This document shows positions 53,616 to 61,507 of a DNA stretch of 64,000 bases, one piece after another. This DNA is from Muribaculaceae bacterium (GTDB lineage: Bacteria > Bacteroidota > Bacteroidia > Bacteroidales > Muribaculaceae): assembly GCA_009775365.1 (NCBI GenBank), contig VSPM01000003.1:1-64000 (forward strand), given 5' to 3'. Under the pieces are notes generated by a model. It saw only the letters and a list, made by a program, of their open reading frames with translations. It ran no database searches and was not told the origin of the DNA. Both the position numbers and the translations under genes were made by a program. Position 1 is the stretch's first letter; each line of letters starts with the position of its first letter.

Positions 53616-54479
53616 TCAGTCAACCTGAATAACAAGGAAAGTAGTCATGCTCCAGAACTCCTGAGGGTTGGTGATCTGAATGGTCTTTGTCTTGTCGGCA
53701 TTTTCCACAATCTTATAGGAATCCTCCGGCATGTTTGTCCAGATTTTCACCTTCTTCGAGCCGGTGGGAATCATTGAGAGCGAACGCTTGTCGGCGCGAG
53801 TGAAATATGACTCGTTAAAATCACCCTTGAGCACCTTTGTCTGCCCGAGGAACTTCTTTTCAAGAAGACCATTCTTTTTGAGCTCCTTGTTGGTGCCTAT
53901 TGCATAATACACAGTGTTTGCGGCATTCTCCACAGCCTCAGTGGCAGCCTGAGCAGCCTCTTTAGCGGCTGTTTCGGTCTTAACCTGCTCTGTGGTGGCT
54001 GCAACCTGATTTGTGAGTGAGTCAATCTGCACCTTTGCGCTTGCGAGATCGTTCTCAAGCTGGGCTATCTTCTGGTCCTGCTGTGAAATGCGGCTCTTCA
54101 ACTGGCTTATTGTCTTTGAAAGCACGCTGTTTTCATTGCCTGATGATTTAAGCTTGTTTTCCATCTGCTCAAGAAGTGCCTTATTGGAGGCAAGACGAGC
54201 CTTGATGTTTGCAAGGTTCTGGCGAATTTCGGCGCGACGGTCTACATTCTCTCCATTCCCCATATTATAAAGAAGTCCTTCCTGCATGTTAATTGAGTCA
54301 AGACCTGTGTATATGTCGCCCATGAGCAGCATCAGGGAATCATTGAAACTGCTGGCTTCAGAATATTCAGCAGTGAGTTCTGCAATTCTTGCGGAATCTT
54401 CGGCAAGTTTCTTGTCATTGCCGGAACAGGAAGCGAGCAATAAAGCGCCAATCCCTAAAAAGAAAATACTTTTTTTCAT
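53616..54479 (-). CDS. Coiled-coil lipoprotein of unknown function
   Basis: 287 aa. Lipobox LLASC at Cys18, then a long coiled coil (about residues 25-190, heptads rich in Leu, Lys, Glu, Gln, Ser; ARIAELTAEYSEAS, LEQMENKLKSSG, ISQQDQKIAQLENDL). The last 90 residues form a conserved globular part (NTVYYAIGTNKELKKNGLLEKKFLG) ending in LVIQVD. I recognise this as a lipoprotein type common in Bacteroidales but no function is known. It lies 20 bases downstream of rsmI on the same strand. Confidence 0.72.
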   Translation of the reverse strand: MKKSIFFLGIGALLLASCSGNDKKLAEDSARIAELTAEYSEASSFNDSLMLLMGDIYTGLDSINMQEGLLYNMGNGENVDRRAEIRQNLANIKARLASNKALLEQMENKLKSSGNENSVLSKTISQLKSRISQQDQKIAQLENDLASAKVQIDSLTNQVAATTEQVKTETAAKEAAQAATEAVENAANTVYYAIGTNKELKKNGLLEKKFLGQTKVLKGDFNESYFTRADKRSLSMIPTGSKKVKIWTNMPEDSYKIVENADKTKTIQITNPQEFWSMTTFLVIQVD

Positions 54480-54499
54480 TGTCTTATTTATTTAGTTAT

Positions 54500-55207
54500 T
54501 TATAGTTCTTCGTTTTTAACGGGCGAGACCTTGCCGTCACACCCTTCAATGACTATAACAATCTCCCCCTTGGCTTGGTTCATTTCAAAATAATTTGAAA
54601 GCTCTCCCAGGGTGCCGCGATGATAGGTTTCGTGAAGTTTTGATATTTCGCGACACACGCAGGCACGCCTTTCCCCTCCGAAAGAATCGGCAAGCTGGCG
54701 CAGGGTGCGCTGAAGGCGTTTGGGAGATTCGTAAATCACCACAGTGCGCGAATCAGCCGACAGCAGCGAAAGACGCGTGGCCCTGCCCTTCTTAGGGGGG
54801 AGGAAGCCCTCAAACACAAACCTGTCGCACGGCAGGCCGGAGGCCACAAGAGCCGGCACAAAAGCCGTGGCACCCGGCAGACACTCCACATCGGCTCCAA
54901 GCCTGACACATTCCCGCCCGAGCATGAACCCGGGGTCGGATATGCCCGGAGTGCCGGCATCTGAGATAAGCGCGATCTTCTCACCCGCAAGCACTCGCTC
55001 CGCTATCCTGGGGGCCTCTTCATGCTCGTTGAATTTATGATGGCTCCTCATAGGCGCTGTTATGCCGAAGTGTTTCAGAAGCACCCCCGAAGTGCGCGTA
55101 TCTTCCGCAAGGATAAGATCGGCCTCTTTAAGCACATTCACGGCGCGAAAAGTCATATCATCAAGATTTCCCACCGGAGTGGGCACTATGTAAAGACGGC
55201 CGCTCAT
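54500..55207 (-). CDS. rsmI: 16S rRNA (cytidine-1402-2'-O)-methyltransferase
   Basis: SAM-dependent methyltransferase of the tetrapyrrole-methylase fold. 235 aa. N-terminal LYIVPTPVGNLDDMTFRAV, the ILAEDTRTSGVLLKHFGI segment, the glycine-rich ISDAGTPGISDPG and the C-terminal CREISKLHETYHRGTLGEL are all characteristic. Its start overlaps the upstream gene by 4 bases (ATGA), so the three genes from dacB to rsmI appear to be coupled. Confidence 0.95.
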   Translation of the reverse strand: MSGRLYIVPTPVGNLDDMTFRAVNVLKEADLILAEDTRTSGVLLKHFGITAPMRSHHKFNEHEEAPRIAERVLAGEKIALISDAGTPGISDPGFMLGRECVRLGADVECLPGATAFVPALVASGLPCDRFVFEGFLPPKKGRATRLSLLSADSRTVVIYESPKRLQRTLRQLADSFGGERRACVCREISKLHETYHRGTLGELSNYFEMNQAKGEIVIVIEGCDGKVSPVKNEEL

Positions 55208-55818
55208 TCTTTAAAATACTTTTTTATAATTTCAAGAAAGTCAGCAACCTCCTGACGTTTCACATCCCATTGAAGCTCGTCTATGAAATAGCTTTCCGCC
55301 TCATCATAATTTTCCATGGAAGCCATGAGGGCGAGAGTGTTGTTGAAACTTGCGTCTGAATTATCAAACAGTTCTCTTTTAAACCTGTAGCGGTCGTTGA
55401 TGCTGAACACAAGCCTTCCTCTCGGCTCTGCAACGGAAGCAGGCTCAGGCATGGGCTGCTGTTCGACATATTCGGCCGCCACGGCCGAAGCCGCCGCCCT
55501 ACCCTCCAGGTCGTCGGCAGGTGAGTCTATTATATTCTCAGGGCGAGCGACAGCATTTACAGGCTGCTCAACAGGGTCTGCCTCTATAGAATATTCAGGC
55601 ATGTCGGCCTCCTCATATCTTTCTGCCTCCGAGTCATCTTTTTCCTGCACACAATTATCACCTGCGGCAGCGGGACAAATCTCTGCTATTGCATTTGCCT
55701 TCCGTCCTATCAGGCGCATGAGTTCCGGCGTGCAGTCATCGCGCGATATTGCGAGATGCACAAGCCCCTCAAGTTCATATATCGTGTCGAGGAAACTTTT
55801 TAATTCTTCTTTATCCAT
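55204..55818 (-). CDS. Hypothetical protein with acidic centre
   Basis: 204 aa from MDKEELKSFLDTIYELEG; the frame is open to 55854 but the ATG at 55818 overlaps the dacB stop by 8 bases and gives a natural coupling. The N- and C-terminal parts are helical (KSFLDTIYELEGLVHLAISRD and DVKRQEVADFLEIIKKYFKE), the centre (about residues 60-125) is Glu/Pro/Ala-rich and probably disordered. The C-terminal part YRFKRELFDNSDASFNNTLAL is the most conserved-looking. I do not recognise a named family. It sits between dacB and rsmI. Confidence 0.7.
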   Translation of the reverse strand: MDKEELKSFLDTIYELEGLVHLAISRDDCTPELMRLIGRKANAIAEICPAAAGDNCVQEKDDSEAERYEEADMPEYSIEADPVEQPVNAVARPENIIDSPADDLEGRAAASAVAAEYVEQQPMPEPASVAEPRGRLVFSINDRYRFKRELFDNSDASFNNTLALMASMENYDEAESYFIDELQWDVKRQEVADFLEIIKKYFKE

Positions 55819-57055
55819 TATTCTTAGTGTTAAGCAACGTGTCGCAATCTTCAAATATTTCGAGCAACATATTTTCAGCAGCGCGTTTTGCGGTTTTGCG
55901 GCTTTTTGTAATGTCGTTCATCATTATCACCACAGCATGTGTCGGCACATAATCATCGTCGAGCTTATAGCCGGCATAGCATTGAATGCCCTTCATGCTT
56001 CCCGTCTTCAAAGCGATATAGCTGTCGAGAGGCGTGCCGGCCAAAAACTTCTTTAGCGTGCCCTCCTGCCCCGCAAGAGGGAAAAACGAGGCATAGTTCG
56101 CATCGACGCTCATCTCAGTGAGCACAGCCCCCATGAAATCAGCCGTGACTCGGTTTGAACGCGAGAGCCCGGAGCCGTCGATAATCGACACTCCATCAAG
56201 CGGCATCCCTTTCTTGGTCCAATAAGCGGACTCCTTTGCGGCGGCATCCGGCGTTGAGCCGTCGCCTCCCCTCTGCTTGCCATATGTGCGAAGCATGGAC
56301 TCGGCAAAGAGATTGTCGCTTCTCATCATGCAGGAGCGCATAATGTCGTCAACTGTGGGCGACATATGATCGAGAATCTGCACCCTTCTCCCCTCTCCTA
56401 ATTCTTTCTCTTCTAAAGTTATTTGCGATTCGCGCATAGCCGCTTTGAGGCGGCTTTCAAAAACCGCCGCAGGATTCTCTACAGAATTTCGACCCGAAGA
56501 ATTGTCTCCGAAATTAAGAGCGTGAGAGCCTGTGCCATATGACTGTTTGAAATCGGCCGGCATCCACGAATCCGGTCTCGGAGAGCCTGCAAACTCCGAC
56601 TCGTCGATTATTATTTTACCTTCAATCTTATGAATGCCCATAACTCGGAGCGACTCCACAATCTCATCTATAAAGTCGCTGCTCTCCGGCTCATGGCCTG
56701 AGCCAAGCGAAGGGTCGCACGCACCCACCACTATCACGTTCCCTCGGAGGATGCCCAGATTCTGGGCGCCGTCGACATACACGCGAGTATGGTAGCGATA
56801 ATCTGCGCCGACCTCCTCAAGAAGAGCCGCCGTTGTGACCGATTTCATAATCGACGCCGGAATCAACGCCTTCTCCTCATTGTGCCCGGCAATGGCCTTG
56901 CCGTCGGCCAGGTCAATCACCTTAACGGCTATCGACCCTGAAGCCACCCCGCTTCCCTTCACAAACCTGTCGACAGCAGCCTGAGGGTCTGAGGCCATGG
57001 CCACCGACACCGAAAGCAACAGGCATAGGAGTGATGTTGCAATTTTTTTAATCAT
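55811..57055 (-). CDS. dacB: D-alanyl-D-alanine carboxypeptidase/endopeptidase (PBP4, S13 family)
   Basis: Periplasmic penicillin-binding protein that trims or cuts peptidoglycan cross-links. 414 aa with signal peptide ending near VAMA. The active-site SxxK is in ASIMKSVTT (about Ser69), the second motif in DGSGLSRSNRV and the KTG motif in ALKTGSMKGIQCYAGY, as in class C low-molecular-mass PBPs. It heads the dacB-hypothetical-rsmI operon. The promoter -7 element lies 61 bases before the start. Confidence 0.93.
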   Translation of the reverse strand: MIKKIATSLLCLLLSVSVAMASDPQAAVDRFVKGSGVASGSIAVKVIDLADGKAIAGHNEEKALIPASIMKSVTTAALLEEVGADYRYHTRVYVDGAQNLGILRGNVIVVGACDPSLGSGHEPESSDFIDEIVESLRVMGIHKIEGKIIIDESEFAGSPRPDSWMPADFKQSYGTGSHALNFGDNSSGRNSVENPAAVFESRLKAAMRESQITLEEKELGEGRRVQILDHMSPTVDDIMRSCMMRSDNLFAESMLRTYGKQRGGDGSTPDAAAKESAYWTKKGMPLDGVSIIDGSGLSRSNRVTADFMGAVLTEMSVDANYASFFPLAGQEGTLKKFLAGTPLDSYIALKTGSMKGIQCYAGYKLDDDYVPTHAVVIMMNDITKSRKTAKRAAENMLLEIFEDCDTLLNTKNNG

Positions 57056-57115
57056 AAACGATATTCAATATAAAGCCGGACACGACATTCCAAAGACACA
57101 AGCCCGGTGAATGCG

Positions 57116-57123
57116 CAAAGTTA
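57116..57123 (-). promoter_or_regulatory. -7 promoter element of the dacB operon
   Basis: TAACTTTG on the minus strand (CAAAGTTA on the plus) matches TAnnTTTG; predicted leader about 55 bases. No clear -33 partner. Confidence 0.6.
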
Positions 57124-57314
57124 CAAAAGTTTTTCCGATTTTGGTACAGTTTTTTTGTCACATAAAAAAAAGTTGTTAATTTTACTATCCAAAACCGCTC
57201 CCTCTCCTGCGACTGAACATTTTGTCCGGACCCGCTTATTATTAACAACACATATATCGGCAATTGTTTCAGATTCCCGAACAGCAATCAGCGGCAATTG
57301 CCAACCGACAAGAC

Positions 57315-58430
57315 ATGGAAATGCCCGAATACACCCCTCGGAGACCATACACTTTTGACAGAGTGGTGAGAATCACATTCTCTGTCATAATAGTCCTGGC
57401 AGTCCTTTATCTTCTAAATGCCTTGAAAGGCGTGCTCCTACCGTTTTTTGTGGCTTGCCTTATAGCCTACATGCTTGAGCCGATAGTGCAATGGAATATG
57501 AAATGGACACACCTCGACTCTCGATTTATACCTGTGGCTCTCACGCTTTTTGAAACCTGCGCCACGCTGGCAGTGTTTTGCGTTCTGTTCATACCATACC
57601 TTGTGTCGGAAACAGCAGAAATGACACAGATGATACGCGACTATGCCACAACGCAGACAAAAATACCCTACATCTCTGACAGCATTCACAACTTCTTGAG
57701 AAGCAATATCGACTTCAACGAAATAGCCAAGCTACTCTCACGCGATGAATGGAAGGATCTCATAAAAAGCACTGTGTCATCTTCATGGAACTTTCTGAGT
57801 TCCGGGCTGGCATTAATATTCGGAGTCCTGAGCTGGCTGATTGTGGTGCTTTACGTGATTTTCATCATGCTTGACTATGAACGCATCATGCTGGGATTCC
57901 GCCAGCTTGTGCCTATGCGTCACAGAAAGCGCACCTTCCGCATAGGCTCCGACATCAAGAATGCAATGAACCGCTATTTCAGAGGGCAGTTTGTAATCGC
58001 CTGCACTGTGGGCGTGCTTTTTGCCATCGGATTCCTTATCATCGACCTCCCGATGGGTGTGGTGCTGGGGCTGTTTATAGGGATTCTCAATATGGTGCCT
58101 TACCTTCAGTTGATTTCTCTTCCGGTCACAGCGGTTCTGTGCATAGTCTGCACGGCGAGCACCGGCGTTGACTTCTGGGTTATTTTTTGGGAAAGCATGG
58201 CGGTGTATGCCATCGTTCAGTGCATACAAGACCTTGTGCTCACTCCCAAAGTAATGGGGAAGGCCATGGGGCTTAACCCGGCCATAATCCTTCTGTCTCT
58301 CTCTATCTGGGGCTCGCTGCTCGGGTTCATGGGACTCATCATCGCTCTCCCTCTCACCACTCTTCTACTGTCTTATTACAACATATATGTGGTGCAACGC
58401 TATTCGCGCCACAATTCCGAGAATGTATAA
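57315..58430 (+). CDS. AI-2E family permease
   Basis: Membrane protein of the PF01594 family (372 aa). The frame begins at a TTG (57264) but the ATG at 57315 (MEMPEYTPRRPY) is the better start. Eight or so hydrophobic segments are arranged as usual, with the segment FRGQFVIACTVGVLFAIGF and the C-terminal LTPKVMGKAMGLNPAIILLSLSIWGSLLG typical of the family. Transport of AI-2 is not established for most members; some homologues act as cation antiporters. A CPA2 antiporter gene follows 17 bases later, so a shared ion-related role is possible. Confidence 0.86.
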   Translation: MEMPEYTPRRPYTFDRVVRITFSVIIVLAVLYLLNALKGVLLPFFVACLIAYMLEPIVQWNMKWTHLDSRFIPVALTLFETCATLAVFCVLFIPYLVSETAEMTQMIRDYATTQTKIPYISDSIHNFLRSNIDFNEIAKLLSRDEWKDLIKSTVSSSWNFLSSGLALIFGVLSWLIVVLYVIFIMLDYERIMLGFRQLVPMRHRKRTFRIGSDIKNAMNRYFRGQFVIACTVGVLFAIGFLIIDLPMGVVLGLFIGILNMVPYLQLISLPVTAVLCIVCTASTGVDFWVIFWESMAVYAIVQCIQDLVLTPKVMGKAMGLNPAIILLSLSIWGSLLGFMGLIIALPLTTLLLSYYNIYVVQRYSRHNSENV

Positions 58431-58447
58431 CCACAAAACTATAGAGA

Positions 58448-60781
58448 ATGCTGACATTGCCCGCCAATCATGAAATGGAAGCCGCCTCACAGCAAACGGT
58501 GAGCGACATAACCACGCAGACCTACACGGAAATCAATGGCGACAAAAACGAAAACTCTGTGGAAGAAGACCACACCAACGGACTGATAGGCGACCTTGCC
58601 TGGATCCTCCTTCTGGGAGCAGTGGTGACACTGCTTTTCAAGAAAATGAAGCAGCCGGTGGTGCTCGGTTATATTCTCGCAGGCTTTCTTGCCAGCCCGA
58701 AATTCACGTATCTCCCTTCGATTTCAAATCTTGAGAACATAGAGTTCTGGGCCGACCTCGGCATTGTTGTCCTCATGTTCACCCTTGGCCTTGAATTCAG
58801 TTTCAAAAAACTTATGAATTCCGGCTCGTCGGCGGTTATAACGGCTTTGATTATAATCACGGGAATGACTTTCGCCGGTTTCGGAGTCGGCAAGATTCTG
58901 CAGCTCAATTCAATCAACTGCATATTTCTCGGCGGAATGATTTCCATGTCGAGCACAACCATAATCCTGAAGACGCTCACCGACCTTGGAATGCGACAAA
59001 AGAAATTCGCATCCCTTGTTCTTGCGGTGCTTATTATCGAAGACCTTTTCGCGGTGTTGATGCTTGTGCTTCTATCGTCGCTTGCCATGGGCAATGTGGA
59101 AGGGATGGACCTCCTCTTCTCTGTGGGGAAACTGTTGTTCTTCCTTATTATCTGGTTTCTTGTGGGAGTGTATGTGCTTCCCACGTTTTTCACAAAAGTC
59201 AAAGACTTTCTCAACAACGAAACTCTGCTTGTGGTGGCAATGGGCCTGTGTTTCTCTATGGCGGTGTTCTCTGTGATATGTGGATTCTCTCTGGAACTCG
59301 GCGCCTTTGTGATGGGCTCTATCCTTGCAGGCACAATGGTGGCGGAAAGGATGGAGAAGGTGGTCCAGCCTGTGAAAGACCTTTTCGGCGCCGTGTTCTT
59401 CATCTCTGTGGGAATGATGGTAGACCCTGCGGTGCTCGTTTCATACTGGTGGGAGATTCTGCTCCTGGCGGTGGTGGTGATATGCGGCATGATTTTCTTC
59501 GGCACTCTCGGAATGCTCGTCACCGGCCAGACACTCCGCGTGGCTATCGAAAGCGGATTCACCTTGACCCAGGTTGGCGAGTTCTCATTCATCATAGCCT
59601 CGCTCGGCATGAGCCTTGGCGTGCTGCAGGAATCAATCTATCCGATAATTGTGGCAGTGTCAGTGATCACCATATTCACCACCCCCTATTTTGTGAAACT
59701 TTCACAGCCTGCCTATCAGTTTGCTGAAAGCCACCTCCCCGGGCGGCTTGGGTTCCTCATCGACCGCTATTCGAGCCAGGTGACCGACTCAAGCAACACC
59801 AAACGCCTATGGCGCGACATTCTTTCTCGCTACCTGTGGAGAATAGTGCTATTTTCTGTGGTGCTTCTTGCCATTATTCTCGTGTCAAGACAGTTCCTGT
59901 TCCCTCTCTGCGAACGCTACCTTCATGACTGGGGCCGACTTTGCGCCACAGCCATCACTTTTGCGGCTATGCTCCCGTTCCTTTTCGCCCTTTCATTCAG
60001 CTCTACTAAACCCGACGAGAGGATGAAGCTTCATGCCTCGGCAAGTTTCTACGACGTTCCGCTCGTGGCCATGCGCATAATACGCTATATTGTGGCTCTC
60101 CTGTTTATCGTCTACATGATGACCATAGCCTATAACGGCCTTGTGGCATGGATCACAGGAGTGGTGTGCTTCAGCATTATTATAATTTTCGCCTCCTCAA
60201 AACTTCTTACACGATATGGCAATATTGAAAAGAAGTTTATGGATAATCTGAACATTCGCGAAAACACCCGGCTCGGACTCAACAACAAGCTTGTGAGCGA
60301 CCTTCACCTTGCCTACATCGAGGTCGGGGCATATTGTCCGTTTGTGGGCGACAAGCTTAAAGACACCGGGCTGCGGTCAGATTATGGAGTGAGCGTGGCA
60401 AGCATTCAGCGCGACAATATTTTCATGCCCCTCCCATCGAGCGACGCGAGAATCTTCCCGGGAGATGTGCTCGGCGTGATAGGAAATGACGAGCAGATAA
60501 AGCATCTGAACGACGACATCGAACGCGACGAGAAAGCCTTCCGTTCAGTTGAGGTAAGCAAACAGGAGATTGAACTCCGCAGCATCCCTCTTTCGGCCAA
60601 TTCTCCAATTATAAATGTGCCGCTTGGAAAAACAAATCTCCGCACCGACTATTACAGCATGATTGTAAAAGTGCAGCGCGGAGAAGATGAGTTTGAACAG
60701 CCGGGCCCCTCCACAGTGCTTCGTGAAGGCGACATAATCTGGGTGGTAGGCGACCCGAATCGCATCGACAAGATGAAATGA
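58448..60781 (+). CDS. CPA2-family cation:proton antiporter with two RCK-C (TrkA-C) domains
   Basis: 777 aa. N-terminal antiporter domain (about residues 45-420, many helices; GYILAGFLASPKFTY, LGIVVLMFTLGLEFSF, MISMSSTTIILKTL). An extra membrane group lies at about 460-600, followed by two TrkA-C-like domains (DKLKDTGLRSDYGVSVASIQR and SPIINVPLGKTNLRTDYYSMI) that usually bind nucleotides or ions and gate the channel. It is KefB/KefC-like but has no separate TrkA-N domain that I can see. It is in an operon with the AI-2E permease and convergent with a lipoprotein gene. The transported ion (K+ or Na+) is unknown. Confidence 0.88.
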   Translation: MLTLPANHEMEAASQQTVSDITTQTYTEINGDKNENSVEEDHTNGLIGDLAWILLLGAVVTLLFKKMKQPVVLGYILAGFLASPKFTYLPSISNLENIEFWADLGIVVLMFTLGLEFSFKKLMNSGSSAVITALIIITGMTFAGFGVGKILQLNSINCIFLGGMISMSSTTIILKTLTDLGMRQKKFASLVLAVLIIEDLFAVLMLVLLSSLAMGNVEGMDLLFSVGKLLFFLIIWFLVGVYVLPTFFTKVKDFLNNETLLVVAMGLCFSMAVFSVICGFSLELGAFVMGSILAGTMVAERMEKVVQPVKDLFGAVFFISVGMMVDPAVLVSYWWEILLLAVVVICGMIFFGTLGMLVTGQTLRVAIESGFTLTQVGEFSFIIASLGMSLGVLQESIYPIIVAVSVITIFTTPYFVKLSQPAYQFAESHLPGRLGFLIDRYSSQVTDSSNTKRLWRDILSRYLWRIVLFSVVLLAIILVSRQFLFPLCERYLHDWGRLCATAITFAAMLPFLFALSFSSTKPDERMKLHASASFYDVPLVAMRIIRYIVALLFIVYMMTIAYNGLVAWITGVVCFSIIIIFASSKLLTRYGNIEKKFMDNLNIRENTRLGLNNKLVSDLHLAYIEVGAYCPFVGDKLKDTGLRSDYGVSVASIQRDNIFMPLPSSDARIFPGDVLGVIGNDEQIKHLNDDIERDEKAFRSVEVSKQEIELRSIPLSANSPIINVPLGKTNLRTDYYSMIVKVQRGEDEFEQPGPSTVLREGDIIWVVGDPNRIDKMK

Positions 60782-60813
60782 CATTAGCAGGATTACGCTC
60801 CGGCCAATGCCGG

Positions 60814-61437
60814 TCAGAACGGCAGACCAGTCCCGATGAAGCCCACAGTGACGTCATCGGTGAAATCGGCTGATGTCGGAGCTGATTCTGAATGATAGAG
60901 ACGGCGTGAAAGCACCGTCGGAAGATTATCCTGCGAAGGGGCGAACCAAAGCCCCTCCCAGCGCCAATACCACATTCCGCCGCCGTCATAGCCCGACCAT
61001 TCAGTCTGCACACCCGGCAATTCCAGCACTTTGCTGAAAGAATCGCCTATTCCGAAAGCCCCGCGAGGGGCTTTTACCTTAACGTCGCTCCCGATGAGAT
61101 TTATCACGTCTATCTTTCCCTCGCCAAAATCATAGGCTATGAAGCGCTCGCCGTCTTCATCCTCAAAATCCATTGTCACGGCATCAGGGCTCGCCCCGTT
61201 CACCTTCCTGACATATAGACCGGGCACGGAATCAGGCACAGCATTGATGTCCATTCCTATAGTTATGGCCCCTATGCTGTCTTTCGTGAGGCAGGCTTCT
61301 TGTTTGCCTGCGGAAGCTGTCACGTCTGCCGGAATCTCATCTGCCACTGAATCGCTGTCGGAGCCCCCCTTTTCGGAACCCTTCCCGCAGCCGGCCAGAA
61401 GAGTGGCACACATTGCAAAAATGATTGTCTTTTTCAT
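60814..61437 (-). CDS. Small lipoprotein of unknown function
   Basis: 207 aa; signal and lipobox LLAGC (Cys17) followed by GKGSEKGGSDSDS, a Gly/Ser/Asp-rich linker. The globular part contains an IGAITIGMDINAVPDSVPGL segment, GAFGIGDSFSKVLELPGV, and two Trp-rich strands (GGGMWYWRWEGLWFAPS). I do not recognise a family. It lies between two CPA2 antiporter genes, 70 bases from the downstream end of the second one, on the same strand as that gene. Confidence 0.72.
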   Translation of the reverse strand: MKKTIIFAMCATLLAGCGKGSEKGGSDSDSVADEIPADVTASAGKQEACLTKDSIGAITIGMDINAVPDSVPGLYVRKVNGASPDAVTMDFEDEDGERFIAYDFGEGKIDVINLIGSDVKVKAPRGAFGIGDSFSKVLELPGVQTEWSGYDGGGMWYWRWEGLWFAPSQDNLPTVLSRRLYHSESAPTSADFTDDVTVGFIGTGLPF

Positions 61438-61507
61438 GTCTTATTGCTGTTTTATTATCATAATCAAGTTTTGTAGAAAGCGAGAAGACACTCGCAGGCA
61501 TCAAGAG

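Noticed and set aside
57264..57314. TTG start of the AI-2E permease
   Set aside because: The ATG at 57315 directly precedes the conserved part; no reason to prefer a TTG.
60797..60815. Small CCGGC-GCCGG hairpin between the converging antiporter and lipoprotein genes
   Set aside because: The stem is only five bases without a T-run, so a terminator call is not supported.
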